A stretch of 64,000 nucleotides of DNA, taken from assembly GCA_029975475.1 (NCBI GenBank), contig JARKPB010000008.1:930001-994000 (forward strand). Direction: 5' to 3'. Source of the DNA: Anaerolineaceae bacterium (GTDB lineage Bacteria > Chloroflexota > Anaerolineae > Anaerolineales > Anaerolineaceae). A model generated the notes under the pieces. The model did not search any database. It saw only the letters and a program-made list of their open reading frames with translations, and had not been told where the DNA came from. The position numbers and the translations under genes are program-made. Of this stretch, positions 51,637 to 59,730 are shown piece by piece; position 1 is the stretch's first letter, and every line of letters begins with the position of its first letter.

Positions 51637-52257
51637 TTAAACCATACCAGAAGCGGTTCTATCGGTCAAGGGATGCACTGAGATGGCTTTATATACGGAA
51701 CCGCCGGGCTTTAATTCACTCTGGAATAAAATCACTGTGCTGGCCTGAAATTGCGCCACGGATTTGTTCTTCTCACCCCTGATCAGCGTCATGAGGCGCT
51801 GACCATCCGAAACATTCAAGGGAACGGGGATGCGAGCCAGGGTAAGGTGCGCCTGGAACGGCCTGTCTTCAACGGGCAAACCACGCCGGCGCAGCTGTTC
51901 CGCAATCACACCGTGAAGATTCAGCAGGGATGAAGAGGGCTCAAAGCCGAGCCAGACAACGCGCGGTTTTTCAACGCGCGGAAACGCCCCAAGCCCGCGG
52001 ATGACCAGCGGAAACGAAGAAAGGCCTGAGAGGACTTCCTGAAGGGAAGATGAGAGTAAATGTAAAGTCTGCGCGGGTTGATCGCCTAAAAAGTGCAGGG
52101 TCAAATGCAGGTTATCCGTTCTGACCGGCCGCAATCCGGCCAGTTTCCCCAGCTCAAGCGCCTGATAATAACGGGCAACCGCTTCCCGGGTTTCGCCGGG
52201 AAGCTCAAGCGCGATAAAGGAGCGGATGGCTGCGGTATTACCGGATGACGGCTTCAA
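51637..52257 (-). CDS. thpR: RNA 2',3'-cyclic phosphodiesterase (ThpR/LigT)
   Basis: A 206-residue member of the 2H phosphoesterase family. The two catalytic HxTx motifs are HLTLHFLG (about 51-58) and HLTLARI (about 137-143). It opens 2',3'-cyclic phosphates on RNA. The annotated start, TTG 52257, overlaps the upstream PCuAC gene by 20 bp and has no clear ribosome-binding site; the family normally begins near RSFIALELPG (residue 12), but no ATG/GTG exists there. The true start is uncertain. Confidence 0.85.
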   Translation of the reverse strand: MKPSSGNTAAIRSFIALELPGETREAVARYYQALELGKLAGLRPVRTDNLHLTLHFLGDQPAQTLHLLSSSLQEVLSGLSSFPLVIRGLGAFPRVEKPRVVWLGFEPSSSLLNLHGVIAEQLRRRGLPVEDRPFQAHLTLARIPVPLNVSDGQRLMTLIRGEKNKSVAQFQASTVILFQSELKPGGSVYKAISVHPLTDRTASGMV

Positions 52258-52666
52258 AGGTGATATCCTGCCCGTCGTCCAGGCGCAGGGTCAGAGAAAC
52301 CCGTTCACCGGGATTAAGATCACGGGTCAACCCAATCAGCATAATGTGATAATCCCCCGGTTTAAATTCGACCACCTTTCCAGCAGGCAAGGGGATTGCG
52401 TCTTGATGCATCATCTTCATCGTGCCGCTGCTGTCCATCATGGAACGGTGAAGCTCAGTCTTGTCAGCCAGGTCGCTGGAAGCAGCAACGATCTGAACAT
52501 CCTTTCCGGTTCCATTGGTGATTTTCAAGTAGACCGCGCTGTTTTCTCCAATTTTCGCTGCCCTGCCCCAGGAATCTTCAACCGCCACCCCGCCTGTCCC
52601 TTTCCCGCCGCAGCCAGCGAACAATATAAAAGCGAGAAATATTATGAAGGGAAATAATTTTTTCAT
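52238..52666 (-). CDS. Periplasmic copper chaperone PCuA(C)
   Basis: A 142-residue lipoprotein (lipobox LFAGC, Cys about 19) of the PCuAC family (DUF461). The copper ligands H-x3-M and M-x21-H-x-M pattern can be seen in ELHRSMMDSSGTMKMMHQ and GDYHIMLIGL. PCuAC loads copper into the CuA site of cytochrome oxidases, so it fits with the ba3 operon about 2 kb away. GGGAGGTAAA precedes ATG 52666; an upstream frame (52729) has no such site. It is co-transcribed with thpR. Confidence 0.87.
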   Translation of the reverse strand: MKKLFPFIIFLAFILFAGCGGKGTGGVAVEDSWGRAAKIGENSAVYLKITNGTGKDVQIVAASSDLADKTELHRSMMDSSGTMKMMHQDAIPLPAGKVVEFKPGDYHIMLIGLTRDLNPGERVSLTLRLDDGQDITFEAVIR

Positions 52667-52818
52667 TTTTACCTCCCTAAAAAGTATAACCTGAACTGAA
52701 TCTTGCGCAAGCCAGCCCGGGCAGCTCAATTACGAAGCGGTTTTGCAATGCAATTGCAAGGAATAGAACCCATCGGGTGATGTTAAAATATTTTTATTCG
52801 TTCAAACAGGGATTTTTT

Positions 52819-53523
52819 ATGGCGGGTGAAACCATTCTGGTTGTGGATGACAGTCCTGAAATCTTAAAATTTGTGAGTCAATACGTGCTGGCCCCGCTGG
52901 GCTACCAGGCCATCCTGGCAAAAGACGGGGTGAAAGGACTGGAAGCCGCGCTGGCGCATAACCCGGATCTGATCCTTTTGGATATGAGCATGCCGCGCAT
53001 GAACGGGCTGCAAGTTCTCGGGGAACTGCGCAAGGCAGAAAACCAAACGCCGGTCATATTTATGACCATGCACGGCTCGGAAAATATCGCGGTTGAGGTA
53101 TTTCGCCTGGGCGTTCGGGATTATATCGCCAAACCATTCACCATCGAGGAGTTAACCAGCGCGATCGATCGAGCCCTGAATGAAGAACGGCTGCAACGCG
53201 AGCGCCAGGAATTATCGCGTCAGTTAATCGCGACCGAAACGGTTCGGCAGATGGTGGTGACCCTTTCCCATTACCTGAACAACAGTCTCAGCATCGTTCA
53301 GGGGGGGTTGGAAGTGTTGGATGAAGAAATTCGATCTCACAAATTGGATTTTGATACCAGTCTGCAGGTAATCCACGACAGCAAACAAAGCTTGAAAAAA
53401 ATTAAAACCGTCATGCGGGTCCTTCAGCAGCTGAACAGTATTGAAGATAAATCCTACCTGGGCAGCTTACGCATGGTTGACATTGAAAAAGCCTTACTGG
53501 AAGAATTATCCAAAGCGGATTAG
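52819..53523 (+). CDS. Response regulator with a DHp-like C-terminal helix pair
   Basis: A 234-residue protein. The receiver domain has the acidic pair D10-D11, the phosphorylation site D55 in LILLDMSMP and K105 in YIAKPF. From about residue 120 a coiled helix leads to VVTLSHYLNNSLSIVQGGLEVL, where H151 lies in a sequence like the HisKA box, followed by a second helix, but no ATPase domain. It may be a phosphotransfer or dimerisation module, or an anti-sigma-type partner binder. No kinase is adjacent. AGGGA lies 6 nt upstream of the ATG. Confidence 0.78.
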   Translation: MAGETILVVDDSPEILKFVSQYVLAPLGYQAILAKDGVKGLEAALAHNPDLILLDMSMPRMNGLQVLGELRKAENQTPVIFMTMHGSENIAVEVFRLGVRDYIAKPFTIEELTSAIDRALNEERLQRERQELSRQLIATETVRQMVVTLSHYLNNSLSIVQGGLEVLDEEIRSHKLDFDTSLQVIHDSKQSLKKIKTVMRVLQQLNSIEDKSYLGSLRMVDIEKALLEELSKAD

Positions 53524-53581
53524 ATGCTGCCCGGCCATCAAGAATCTACACAAGCGGCATGAACTGTGGTATAAGAAAGTT

Positions 53582-53757
53582 ACCCTGCTGTGCCCGTGAT
53601 GCCGCATCACCGGTTTTGAGCCAACACTTGAAAAAACTCGTTCGTGCTCTGAGGGTAACGCGATAGGCTCAGGCCAAGGCGGATCTTCTCAGGCCGGACA
53701 TAACCTGCTTTGGCAGGTTCAAAACTCCGCGGCACACGACATAGTGGGGTCTTTTTA
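53582..53757 (+). ncRNA. Structured RNA, possible 6S RNA
   Basis: About 175 nt whose ends pair: ACCCTGCTGTG... (53582 onward) with ...CATAGTGGGGT (53740-53750) through a long, wobble-rich helix, extended by TGCCGC / GCGGCA. Inside are GTGATGCCGCATCAC, a TTGAGCC / GGCTCA stem, and a small ACCTGC-TTT-GGCAGGT hairpin on the 3' side. After the closing stem comes CTTTTTATTA, a terminator tail. A -10 TATAAG is at 53570-53575. The layout (closing stem, central bubble with a 3' hairpin, apical stem) is that of 6S RNA, but the family call is from shape and memory only. No protein frame is supported. Confidence 0.5.
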
Positions 53758-53768
53758 TTACCTTCTGG

Positions 53769-53797
53769 TTGACAAACTGATTTCTTAGTAGTATTAT
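53769..53797 (+). promoter_or_regulatory. Promoter of tRNA-Met
   Basis: TTGACA (53769-53774), 17 nt, TATTAT (53792-53797). Transcription begins just before the tRNA and would run on into the repeat array. Confidence 0.8.
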
Positions 53798-53808
53798 TGC
53801 GCACGTTT

Positions 53809-53880
53809 GGCGAGGTAGCTCAATGGTGGAGCAGGGGACTCATAAGCCCTTGGATGTGGGTTCAAATCCCACCCTCGCCA
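53809..53880 (+). tRNA. tRNA-Met (anticodon CAU; elongator or Ile2)
   Basis: A 72-nt cloverleaf: acceptor GGCGAGG / CCTCGCC, D-stem GCTC/GAGC, anticodon loop CTCATAA, T-arm GTGGG-TTCAAAT-CCCAC, discriminator A at 53880. The anticodon CAT could be elongator Met or the lysidine-modified Ile2; the sequence does not decide. It lacks the three G-C pairs of initiator tRNA. Pair 31-39 is an A-G mismatch. CCA is not encoded. Confidence 0.9.
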
Positions 53881-53882
53881 CT

Positions 53883-54178
53883 CAACGTTTTCAGCGCTAA
53901 GCCCTGTCTGTACGGTTCCCCGCGGTGCGGGGCAGGCAAATCCCACCCTCGCCACTCAACGTTTTCGGCGCTAAGCCCTGTCTGTGCGGTTCCCCGCGGT
54001 GCGGGGCAGGCAAATCCCACCCTCGCCACTCAACGTTTTCAGCGCTAAGCCCTGTCTGCGCGGTTCCCCGCGGTGCGGGGCAGGCAAATCCCACCCTCGC
54101 CACTCAACGTTTTCGGCGCTAAGCCCTGTCTGTGCGGTTCCCCGCGGTGCGGGGCAGGCAAATCCCACACTCGCCACT
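53883..54178 (+). repeat. Four tandem 74-bp repeats that copy the tRNA-Met 3' end
   Basis: Exactly four units (53883-53956, 53957-54030, 54031-54104, 54105-54178) with very few differences: base 11 alternates A/G/A/G, bases 29-30 vary, and unit 4 has CACACT for CACCCT. Each ends in the same 20 bases (CAAATCCCACCCTCGCCACT), which are the last 18 nt of the tRNA plus CT. The first 54 bases carry a GC-rich hairpin CCCCGC-GGT-GCGGGG. No variable spacer is present and no terminator lies between the tRNA and the array. Alternation suggests duplication of a 148-bp dimer. No protein is supported in it. Confidence 0.95.
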
Positions 54179-54211
54179 ATTTAACAGGCTAAGTTTGTTA
54201 TGATTCCCATT

Positions 54212-54250
54212 TGATAAAAATAAACGGCCAGGCGGTTTGCCTGACCGTTT
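54212..54250 (-). terminator. Intrinsic terminator of the AOR-family gene
   Basis: On the minus strand, a stem 54250-54239 / 54233-54222 (one mismatch) is followed by TATTTTTATC. It marks the right edge of the repeat array. Confidence 0.8.
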
Positions 54251-54269
54251 GTTTCCTTCCTTTTCGCTC

Positions 54270-56435
54270 CTACCCGCCGTGCTTTTTTACCAGCGCAATC
54301 ACTTCTGGAATATCCAGCCCCACCGACAAAAGGGTTTCTGCCTTTGGCACACCCCTTTCGGTCCATCCGCGGCGTTTATAAACGGCGTCCAGCAGCTGTT
54401 CGTAGCGATTCTGACGGTATTTCCTCAACGCAGCCACTTTCTCGCTTGTGGTCATGCCGTCTGGATTAATCCCTGCTTCTTCGCGAAGCTGGGTATCATA
54501 ACGGTCCAGCCGAGATTCATATTCTCGTTCGGTTACGGGTCCCATCGCACGGTAGGGCGGATAATCATCCTTTCGCTTTCCAAATCCCATGCGCAGGTTG
54601 AATACCCGCTGAAAATGATAGACTTTCTCAGACTGGCGCATTAGATCTTCATGACTGGCGGGATTGCCGGTAACCCCCTGATAAAGCCAGGTGTAATTTT
54701 CCACGTGTTCCGGGACTTTCGCTGGTTCACTTGCCGTGCGGTTGCTGACCGGGATAATATCGTTCCACGGCAATTTACACAACCCGTGCAGGCTGAACCA
54801 TGTGCGCCAGATCGGGAAATAATGCAGCGCTTCCGCTTTGGCTTCAAAGGTTGGCAGTTGTTTATGAACCATCTCCATGAAGATTAACCAGGCTTCGTCA
54901 TGCTGCGGACCTTTTGATGCCATGGCGTAACCGCCCTGTTGGGCCAGAGATTCTTTCGAGATGTAATTGGATATCTCCAGCCCTTTTACCTCCATCCCAA
55001 TATCTTGCATTACCTTCGGATCAGCGCCAAACCGTTTTGCAAAAATTTGTTTCATGGCGCGGATTCCCTGACCAATGATCAGGCCAAACCCTTCACCCCG
55101 GGCCATTTGATGGATCAGCTCCAAAGCGGTGTCCGCATCTCCCCAGCGAAGTTCAACTCCGCCCGTATGCTGGCTGTTAATCAAGCCGTACTCGTAGCAT
55201 TCATAGGCAAAAGCCATGGAATTACCCAGAGAAATGGTATCAATCCCGTAGGTATCCGCGTAAAACATCATTTCGAGGAGCGCGTCAGGATCAAAAATTC
55301 CGAGATTTGATCCGATCGCGCCCAATGTTTCGTATTCCGGGCCATCCACAAAGACCACCTGCCCTTTATAAGGTCCAGTGGTCAAATGGATATGCGGGAC
55401 ACCGTGGGCGCAGGAAAGGGTGCAGCCAACCCAGCATCCATCAGGGCCGCGCCGGTCATAGCGTTGTTTCCAGACTTCACCGCTGATTCGGCTGTGATCT
55501 GGATGCCCGCCAAAGCGAAAGTTTTCTACCGGCAGTAAATCAAATCGATCCATTATCTCAACAAGATACGGTGTGCCCATTCCGCGCATATCATTCTGAG
55601 ACTGGTCGAAATCAGCAATTTCTTTATTGATCCGCTGGCCGGCTTTGCGAATCAGAGCCATATCCGCGACACCGTTCTTATCGCCGCTCAGATCGGTGTA
55701 CTTGACCACAATCGCCTTAATTTTCTTGTCTCTTAATACCCTTCCGCATCCGCCGCGGGCGGCCTGTTTTATCCGCACTTCCTGACGGCGGGGGTCATAA
55801 TAGCTGATGTTTAGACCGCAAATTGGCAGGTATTCAGCCGCTTTTCCAGCCGAAATGACGGATATTCCGCGTTTTTCATTTTCATCTGCGGCATAGATTT
55901 CAGTTAACTGCCTGGCAAGTAAATGCGTATCGACCGCTTCGAGGGGGGCCGCATCAACCTGAACCACTCCCCGGTCACCGTCAATCACAATAATAACGTC
56001 TTCAGCGGCTTTGCCCTGAACTTCAAGTGCGTCGAAGCCGGCGTATTTCAAATACGGACCAAAGAAACCGCCGCCGTTTGAGTCGATCACGCTGTGAGTT
56101 GCCGGCGAAATTGTTACCGCTGTGCATTTGCCGCTGCCGGGATACTGCGTGATTCCGCCAATCGGACCTCCGGCGATGACTAGCTCATTTTCAGGGTCAT
56201 CCCAGCGGGTATTTTCCTTAACCGCATTCCACAATAACCAGAGGCAGAAACCACGGCCGCCTGTGAAGGTTTCTTTCATCTTCTCATCCACAGGTTTGAT
56301 CTTAATCGCAGGTTGCCCAAGATCGATATACAGCGTACGGTTCGCATACCCGCGTTGAACCGGTTTTTTTTCATACTGCAAACTGGCCAGATTCCGATGA
56401 GCAGCCAGCAAATCAGTAGGGACAGGGATTGCCAT
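54270..56435 (-). CDS. Aldehyde ferredoxin oxidoreductase-family tungsten/molybdenum enzyme
   Basis: A 721-residue cytoplasmic redox enzyme with a bis-pterin metal site and one [4Fe-4S] cluster. The N-terminal domain has FTGGRGFCLWLLW and the NSGGGFFGPYLKYAGFD-like stretch (here DSNGGGFFGPYLKYAGFDALEVQG). Cluster cysteines are C334-x3-C338-x3-C342 (CWVGCTLSC), with C553 in HGLC as fourth. The family oxidises aldehydes to acids with ferredoxin. It is longer than typical AORs (about 605-620), with an extra C-terminal 60-80 residues. No ferredoxin gene or moa/moe genes are near. GGAG precedes the ATG; -10 TATAAT is at 56475-56470. Confidence 0.88.
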   Translation of the reverse strand: MAIPVPTDLLAAHRNLASLQYEKKPVQRGYANRTLYIDLGQPAIKIKPVDEKMKETFTGGRGFCLWLLWNAVKENTRWDDPENELVIAGGPIGGITQYPGSGKCTAVTISPATHSVIDSNGGGFFGPYLKYAGFDALEVQGKAAEDVIIVIDGDRGVVQVDAAPLEAVDTHLLARQLTEIYAADENEKRGISVISAGKAAEYLPICGLNISYYDPRRQEVRIKQAARGGCGRVLRDKKIKAIVVKYTDLSGDKNGVADMALIRKAGQRINKEIADFDQSQNDMRGMGTPYLVEIMDRFDLLPVENFRFGGHPDHSRISGEVWKQRYDRRGPDGCWVGCTLSCAHGVPHIHLTTGPYKGQVVFVDGPEYETLGAIGSNLGIFDPDALLEMMFYADTYGIDTISLGNSMAFAYECYEYGLINSQHTGGVELRWGDADTALELIHQMARGEGFGLIIGQGIRAMKQIFAKRFGADPKVMQDIGMEVKGLEISNYISKESLAQQGGYAMASKGPQHDEAWLIFMEMVHKQLPTFEAKAEALHYFPIWRTWFSLHGLCKLPWNDIIPVSNRTASEPAKVPEHVENYTWLYQGVTGNPASHEDLMRQSEKVYHFQRVFNLRMGFGKRKDDYPPYRAMGPVTEREYESRLDRYDTQLREEAGINPDGMTTSEKVAALRKYRQNRYEQLLDAVYKRRGWTERGVPKAETLLSVGLDIPEVIALVKKHGG

Positions 56436-56576
56436 GATTGACTCCTTTTCCGTACGGAGAATTTATTCCATTATAACGATCGCAAGGATAATTATTTCTT
56501 TTCACTGTCATTCATCAATTTGATAAATGTCACTTCAAGGTGTTTTACTGACCAGGAATGAATATCCGGAAGATGC

Positions 56577-56582
56577 TATAAT
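56577..56582 (+). promoter_or_regulatory. -10 box of the serine dehydratase operon
   Basis: TATAAT 19 nt before ATG 56602. It decides the start: a longer frame from 56527 begins upstream of this promoter. No clear -35 is present. Confidence 0.55.
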
Positions 56583-56601
56583 CCTGCGCAGAGTACTTAA
56601 A

Positions 56602-57285
56602 ATGACAGAAAAGCGTTTCATATCCGTCTTTGAAGCCATCGGCCCGGTCATGGTGGGTCCTTCCAGCTCGCATACCGCCGGCGCAGTAAGGCTCGGATTG
56701 ATGGGCCGCGCGTTGTTAGGAAGCACCCCGCAAAACGCGTTGATCCGCCTGCACGGGTCCTTTGCAAAAACCGGACGGGGTCACGGAACCGATCGGGCCA
56801 TCATCGCTGGCCTGCTGGGGCTGGGAACCGCCGATCAGCGTATTCGCCTGAGCCATACCCTCGCAGGAGATTGCGGACTGGCGTTTTCGTTTGAGGAAAT
56901 CGATCTTGGCGCGGATGTTCACCCGAACAGCGCGCAATTTATCCTCAGCGCCGGAGAGCGCCAGGTAACTTTCACCGGCTCTTCGCTGGGTGGTGGGAGG
57001 ATCGAGATTATTGATCTGCAGGGTTATCCGGTCTCCTTCAACGGGGAATATTGCACCCTGATCATCATCTCCGCGGATCAGCCCGGAACAATCAACACCA
57101 TTACTGGATGGCTGGCTGAAGCGCACATAAACATTGCCTTCTTAAAAGTGGAGCGGCAAAAAATCGGCGAAGAAGCGATCATGATTATCGAGACCGATCA
57201 ACCGGTCACACGGGAATTATCGGTAAAAATTGCTTCATTACCCTGGGTCCGCTGGTCGCGGATCGTGCCAAAATTGGGAGATTAA
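56602..57285 (+). CDS. sdaAB: L-serine ammonia-lyase (iron-sulfur), beta subunit
   Basis: A 227-residue subunit of the two-part iron-sulfur serine dehydratase that turns L-serine into pyruvate and ammonia. SVFEAIGPVMVGPSSSHTAGAVRLG (about 7-31) is the family hallmark. Residues about 150-227 are an ACT domain (CTLIIISADQPGTINTITGWLAEAHINIAFLKVERQ) that likely senses serine. The alpha-subunit gene begins 3 nt after the stop. The start is set by the -10 box and by similarity to the normal N-terminus. Confidence 0.93.
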   Translation: MTEKRFISVFEAIGPVMVGPSSSHTAGAVRLGLMGRALLGSTPQNALIRLHGSFAKTGRGHGTDRAIIAGLLGLGTADQRIRLSHTLAGDCGLAFSFEEIDLGADVHPNSAQFILSAGERQVTFTGSSLGGGRIEIIDLQGYPVSFNGEYCTLIIISADQPGTINTITGWLAEAHINIAFLKVERQKIGEEAIMIIETDQPVTRELSVKIASLPWVRWSRIVPKLGD

Positions 57286-57288
57286 GCG

Positions 57289-58191
57289 ATGTACCAATCG
57301 ATTTCAGAACTGGTGCAGGCCGCTGTGGATCTGGAAACCAGCATCAGTGAAATTATTCTTCAGCAGGAGATACAAAATACAGCGCGCACGCGCGAAGAAA
57401 TCTGGGCGGGGATGGCGAAACGGCTGGAAGTGATGAAAACCAGCGCTGAAGAAGGATTGCGTAAACCGGTGCGCTCCCTTTCCGGGATGCTGCGCGGAAA
57501 TGCGCACCAGTTTAACAGTTGGCTCAGCGAAAACAAACCGCGAGCCACAAACGGTATCCTCAGCCGCGCTGTTGCCCGCGCGCTTTCAGTGGGGGAAGTG
57601 AACGCGAGTATGGGATGCATTGTGGCTACTCCGACCGCCGGCGCGGCCGGAACGCTCCCGGCTGTTTTGCTAAGCCTGCAAGAAAGCTGCGGATTGAGTG
57701 ACACTGCGCTGATTCAATCCCTGTTCACAGCCGCGGGGGTCGGTTCGGTGATCATGCTGCGCGCGACCATCTCCGGCGCAGCCGCGGGATGTCAGGCCGA
57801 GACAGGTTCTGCCGCTGCGATGGCTGCCGCCGCAGGTGTTGAAGCGCTGGGCGGAAGCCCGGACCAGGCAGCCCATGCGGCCGCTTTTGCCTTGCAAAAC
57901 ATGCTCGGGCTGGTCTGCGACCCGATTGGTGGGCTGGTTGAAGTCCCCTGCGTATTTCGGAATGCAGGTTCCGCCGCGCAAAGCCTGGTAGCGATTGACC
58001 TGGCGCTGGCTGGAATCAAGAATCCAGTTCCGGCGGATGAAATTATTGACGCGATGGAACGGATTGGCAGACGAATGGATGAGCGTTTTAAGGAGACCGC
58101 GCAAGGCGGAATCGCAGCCACGCCCACCGGCAGGCAGCTGACAAAATATTTCTTTCCCGGAACTGCATCCGCGGATTCAGAGGGATTATGA
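57289..58191 (+). CDS. sdaAA: L-serine ammonia-lyase (iron-sulfur), alpha subunit
   Basis: A 300-residue catalytic subunit. The three cluster cysteines are expected in AAGCQAETGSAAAM, LVCDPIGGLVEVPC and its second Cys; all are present. SMGCIVATPTAGAAGTLPAVL is another conserved stretch. A [4Fe-4S] cluster polarises the serine hydroxyl without PLP. GGGAG lies 8 nt before the ATG. The stop overlaps the next gene by 4 nt (ATGA), tying the AAA ATPase to this operon. Confidence 0.94.
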   Translation: MYQSISELVQAAVDLETSISEIILQQEIQNTARTREEIWAGMAKRLEVMKTSAEEGLRKPVRSLSGMLRGNAHQFNSWLSENKPRATNGILSRAVARALSVGEVNASMGCIVATPTAGAAGTLPAVLLSLQESCGLSDTALIQSLFTAAGVGSVIMLRATISGAAAGCQAETGSAAAMAAAAGVEALGGSPDQAAHAAAFALQNMLGLVCDPIGGLVEVPCVFRNAGSAAQSLVAIDLALAGIKNPVPADEIIDAMERIGRRMDERFKETAQGGIAATPTGRQLTKYFFPGTASADSEGL

Positions 58192-59717
58192 GCATTCAAG
58201 AACAGCTGGATATTTATCTGCGCTCACGGTTTACACTGATCGTGCTGGTAACCAATGAGGAAGAACGGGCTCTGGAAGAAATCCGTCAGACCTGCAATAA
58301 GGGCGGCAGGCTGTGCGTTACCTGGGATCTGGCAGACGGATTCCAGTGGGGCGGGAACGGTTCCGGTAATTTACCGTCCGCCAAAGACCCGCTGGCAGCC
58401 CTGGAGCAGATTGACCGCTGGGAGTCGCAACAGTCCGCACTTTTTGTTTTGAAAGATTTTCACGAGACCTGGAACAACCCCCAGATCAAGCGAAAATTGC
58501 GCTCGCTCAGCCAAAAACTGAAATACACAAAGAAATCCATGCTGATTACCTCGATTCACAGCAAACTTCCTGAAGAACTGCGCGACGATGCTGTGCTGCT
58601 CACCCTGGCGCTGCCCAACGCGCCAGAGTTGCAGGAAGTCCTGGAAAAATTAACCGCCACGCCGGGGATCCCGGTTCAATTAACCCCGCTGGGCCGTGAA
58701 AAACTGGTGCAGGCTGCCATTGGCCTGACAACCGCTCAGGCGCAGCGCGTTTTTGCCAAAGCGATTGTTACCGACGGCGTTCTGGATGATCGGGATATTG
58801 ATCTGGTGACAGAAGAAAAGAAGCAGATCATTCGTGAAAGTGAAGCACTGGAGTTTTACAGCGCTCGCGAAAGCCCCGAAGATGTGGGCGGCTTGGGTGT
58901 CCTGAAAGACTGGCTGCGGCTGCGGGAACGCGCTTTTAGCCGTGAAGCCAGGGATTACGGCTTGCCGGCGCCAAAGGGAATCGCTCTAATCGGAATTCCA
59001 GGCACCGGGAAAAGTCTTACGGCGAAAATGATCGGCGGGTTGTGGCGGCTGCCCCTGCTTCGGCTGGATGTCGGCGCACTGTTTGGTTCGCTGGTAGGCG
59101 AATCAGAAGAACGCGCCCGCCGGGCTTTACATCTGGCAGAGACAGTCGCGCCCTGCGTGGTCTGGATCGATGAAGTCGAAAAAGCGCTGGCGCACGGCGG
59201 ACTGGACGCCGGGACCTCCACCCGGGTTTTCGGGACGATCCTGACCTGGATGCAGGAAAAGACAGCCCCGTGTTTTGTGGTCGCCACCGCCAATGATATC
59301 TCCAGTTTGCCCCCGGAACTGCTGCGGAAAGGGCGCTTTGATGAAATTTTCTTCCTCGATCTGCCCACAGCGGAAGAACGGCGCGAGATCTTTGAAGTTC
59401 ATCTGCGCAAACGAAACCGCCTGCCCCAGGATTACGATCTGGCAGCGTTGGTCGCTGCTTCTGAAGGATATGTCGGTTCGGAAATCGAGCAGGCGGTGAT
59501 TGACGCCATGTATATCGGTTTTAATGACCACAACCGCGAATTTACCACGGCGGATATCTTGAATGCCTTACAACATCAGGTGCCGTTATCTGTTTCACAG
59601 CGAGAAACCATTGAAGCGCTGCGCGCGTGGCTTAAAGAAGGCCGGGCGCAATCCGCCTCCTTCCAATCCGCAGGTGACGCCGCCGCCCAGGCTGTCCGCA
59701 TTCAACTCGAATTCTAG
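58188..59717 (+). CDS. Ycf46-like AAA ATPase
   Basis: A 509-residue protein. An N-terminal nucleotide-fold-like domain (1-170, without a Walker A) precedes a single AAA module: Walker A GIPGTGKS (about 268-275), Walker [13 protein letters not shown] (about 323-334), second region of homology with [11 protein letters not shown], and a C-terminal helical lid. The layout matches Ycf46 of cyanobacteria and chloroplasts, which may help low-carbon responses. The N-terminal half lacks intact ATPase motifs. It starts inside sdaAA and runs into the HEAT/WD40 gene 13 nt later. Confidence 0.85.
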   Translation: MSIQEQLDIYLRSRFTLIVLVTNEEERALEEIRQTCNKGGRLCVTWDLADGFQWGGNGSGNLPSAKDPLAALEQIDRWESQQSALFVLKDFHETWNNPQIKRKLRSLSQKLKYTKKSMLITSIHSKLPEELRDDAVLLTLALPNAPELQEVLEKLTATPGIPVQLTPLGREKLVQAAIGLTTAQAQRVFAKAIVTDGVLDDRDIDLVTEEKKQIIRESEALEFYSARESPEDVGGLGVLKDWLRLRERAFSREARDYGLPAPKGIALIGIPGTGKSLTAKMIGGLWRLPLLRLDVGALFGSLVGESEERARRALHLAETVAPCVVWIDEVEKALAHGGLDAGTSTRVFGTILTWMQEKTAPCFVVATANDISSLPPELLRKGRFDEIFFLDLPTAEERREIFEVHLRKRNRLPQDYDLAALVAASEGYVGSEIEQAVIDAMYIGFNDHNREFTTADILNALQHQVPLSVSQRETIEALRAWLKEGRAQSASFQSAGDAAAQAVRIQLEF

Positions 59718-59730
59718 TTCACAGGGTTGA

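Noticed and set aside
53883-54178. CRISPR array
   Set aside because: Units are 74 bp and nearly identical along their whole length. There are no variable spacers, no cas genes, and the repeats include tRNA sequence.
53883-54178. T-box-like GCACCGCGG in the reverse complement of each repeat
   Set aside because: It is a chance match inside a GC hairpin. There is no Stem I, no specifier, no UGG bulge and no terminator.
53797-54184. Several open frames on both strands through the repeat array (CGSPRCGAGKSH-like peptides)
   Set aside because: They arise because the GC-rich repeat lacks stops in several frames. The unit length (74) is not a multiple of three, there are no ribosome-binding sites, and they overlap the tRNA.
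53809-54270. Integrated element or genomic island at tRNA-Met
   Set aside because: No integrase, no mobile gene, and the direct repeats are only 74 bp apart; ordinary genes resume at once.
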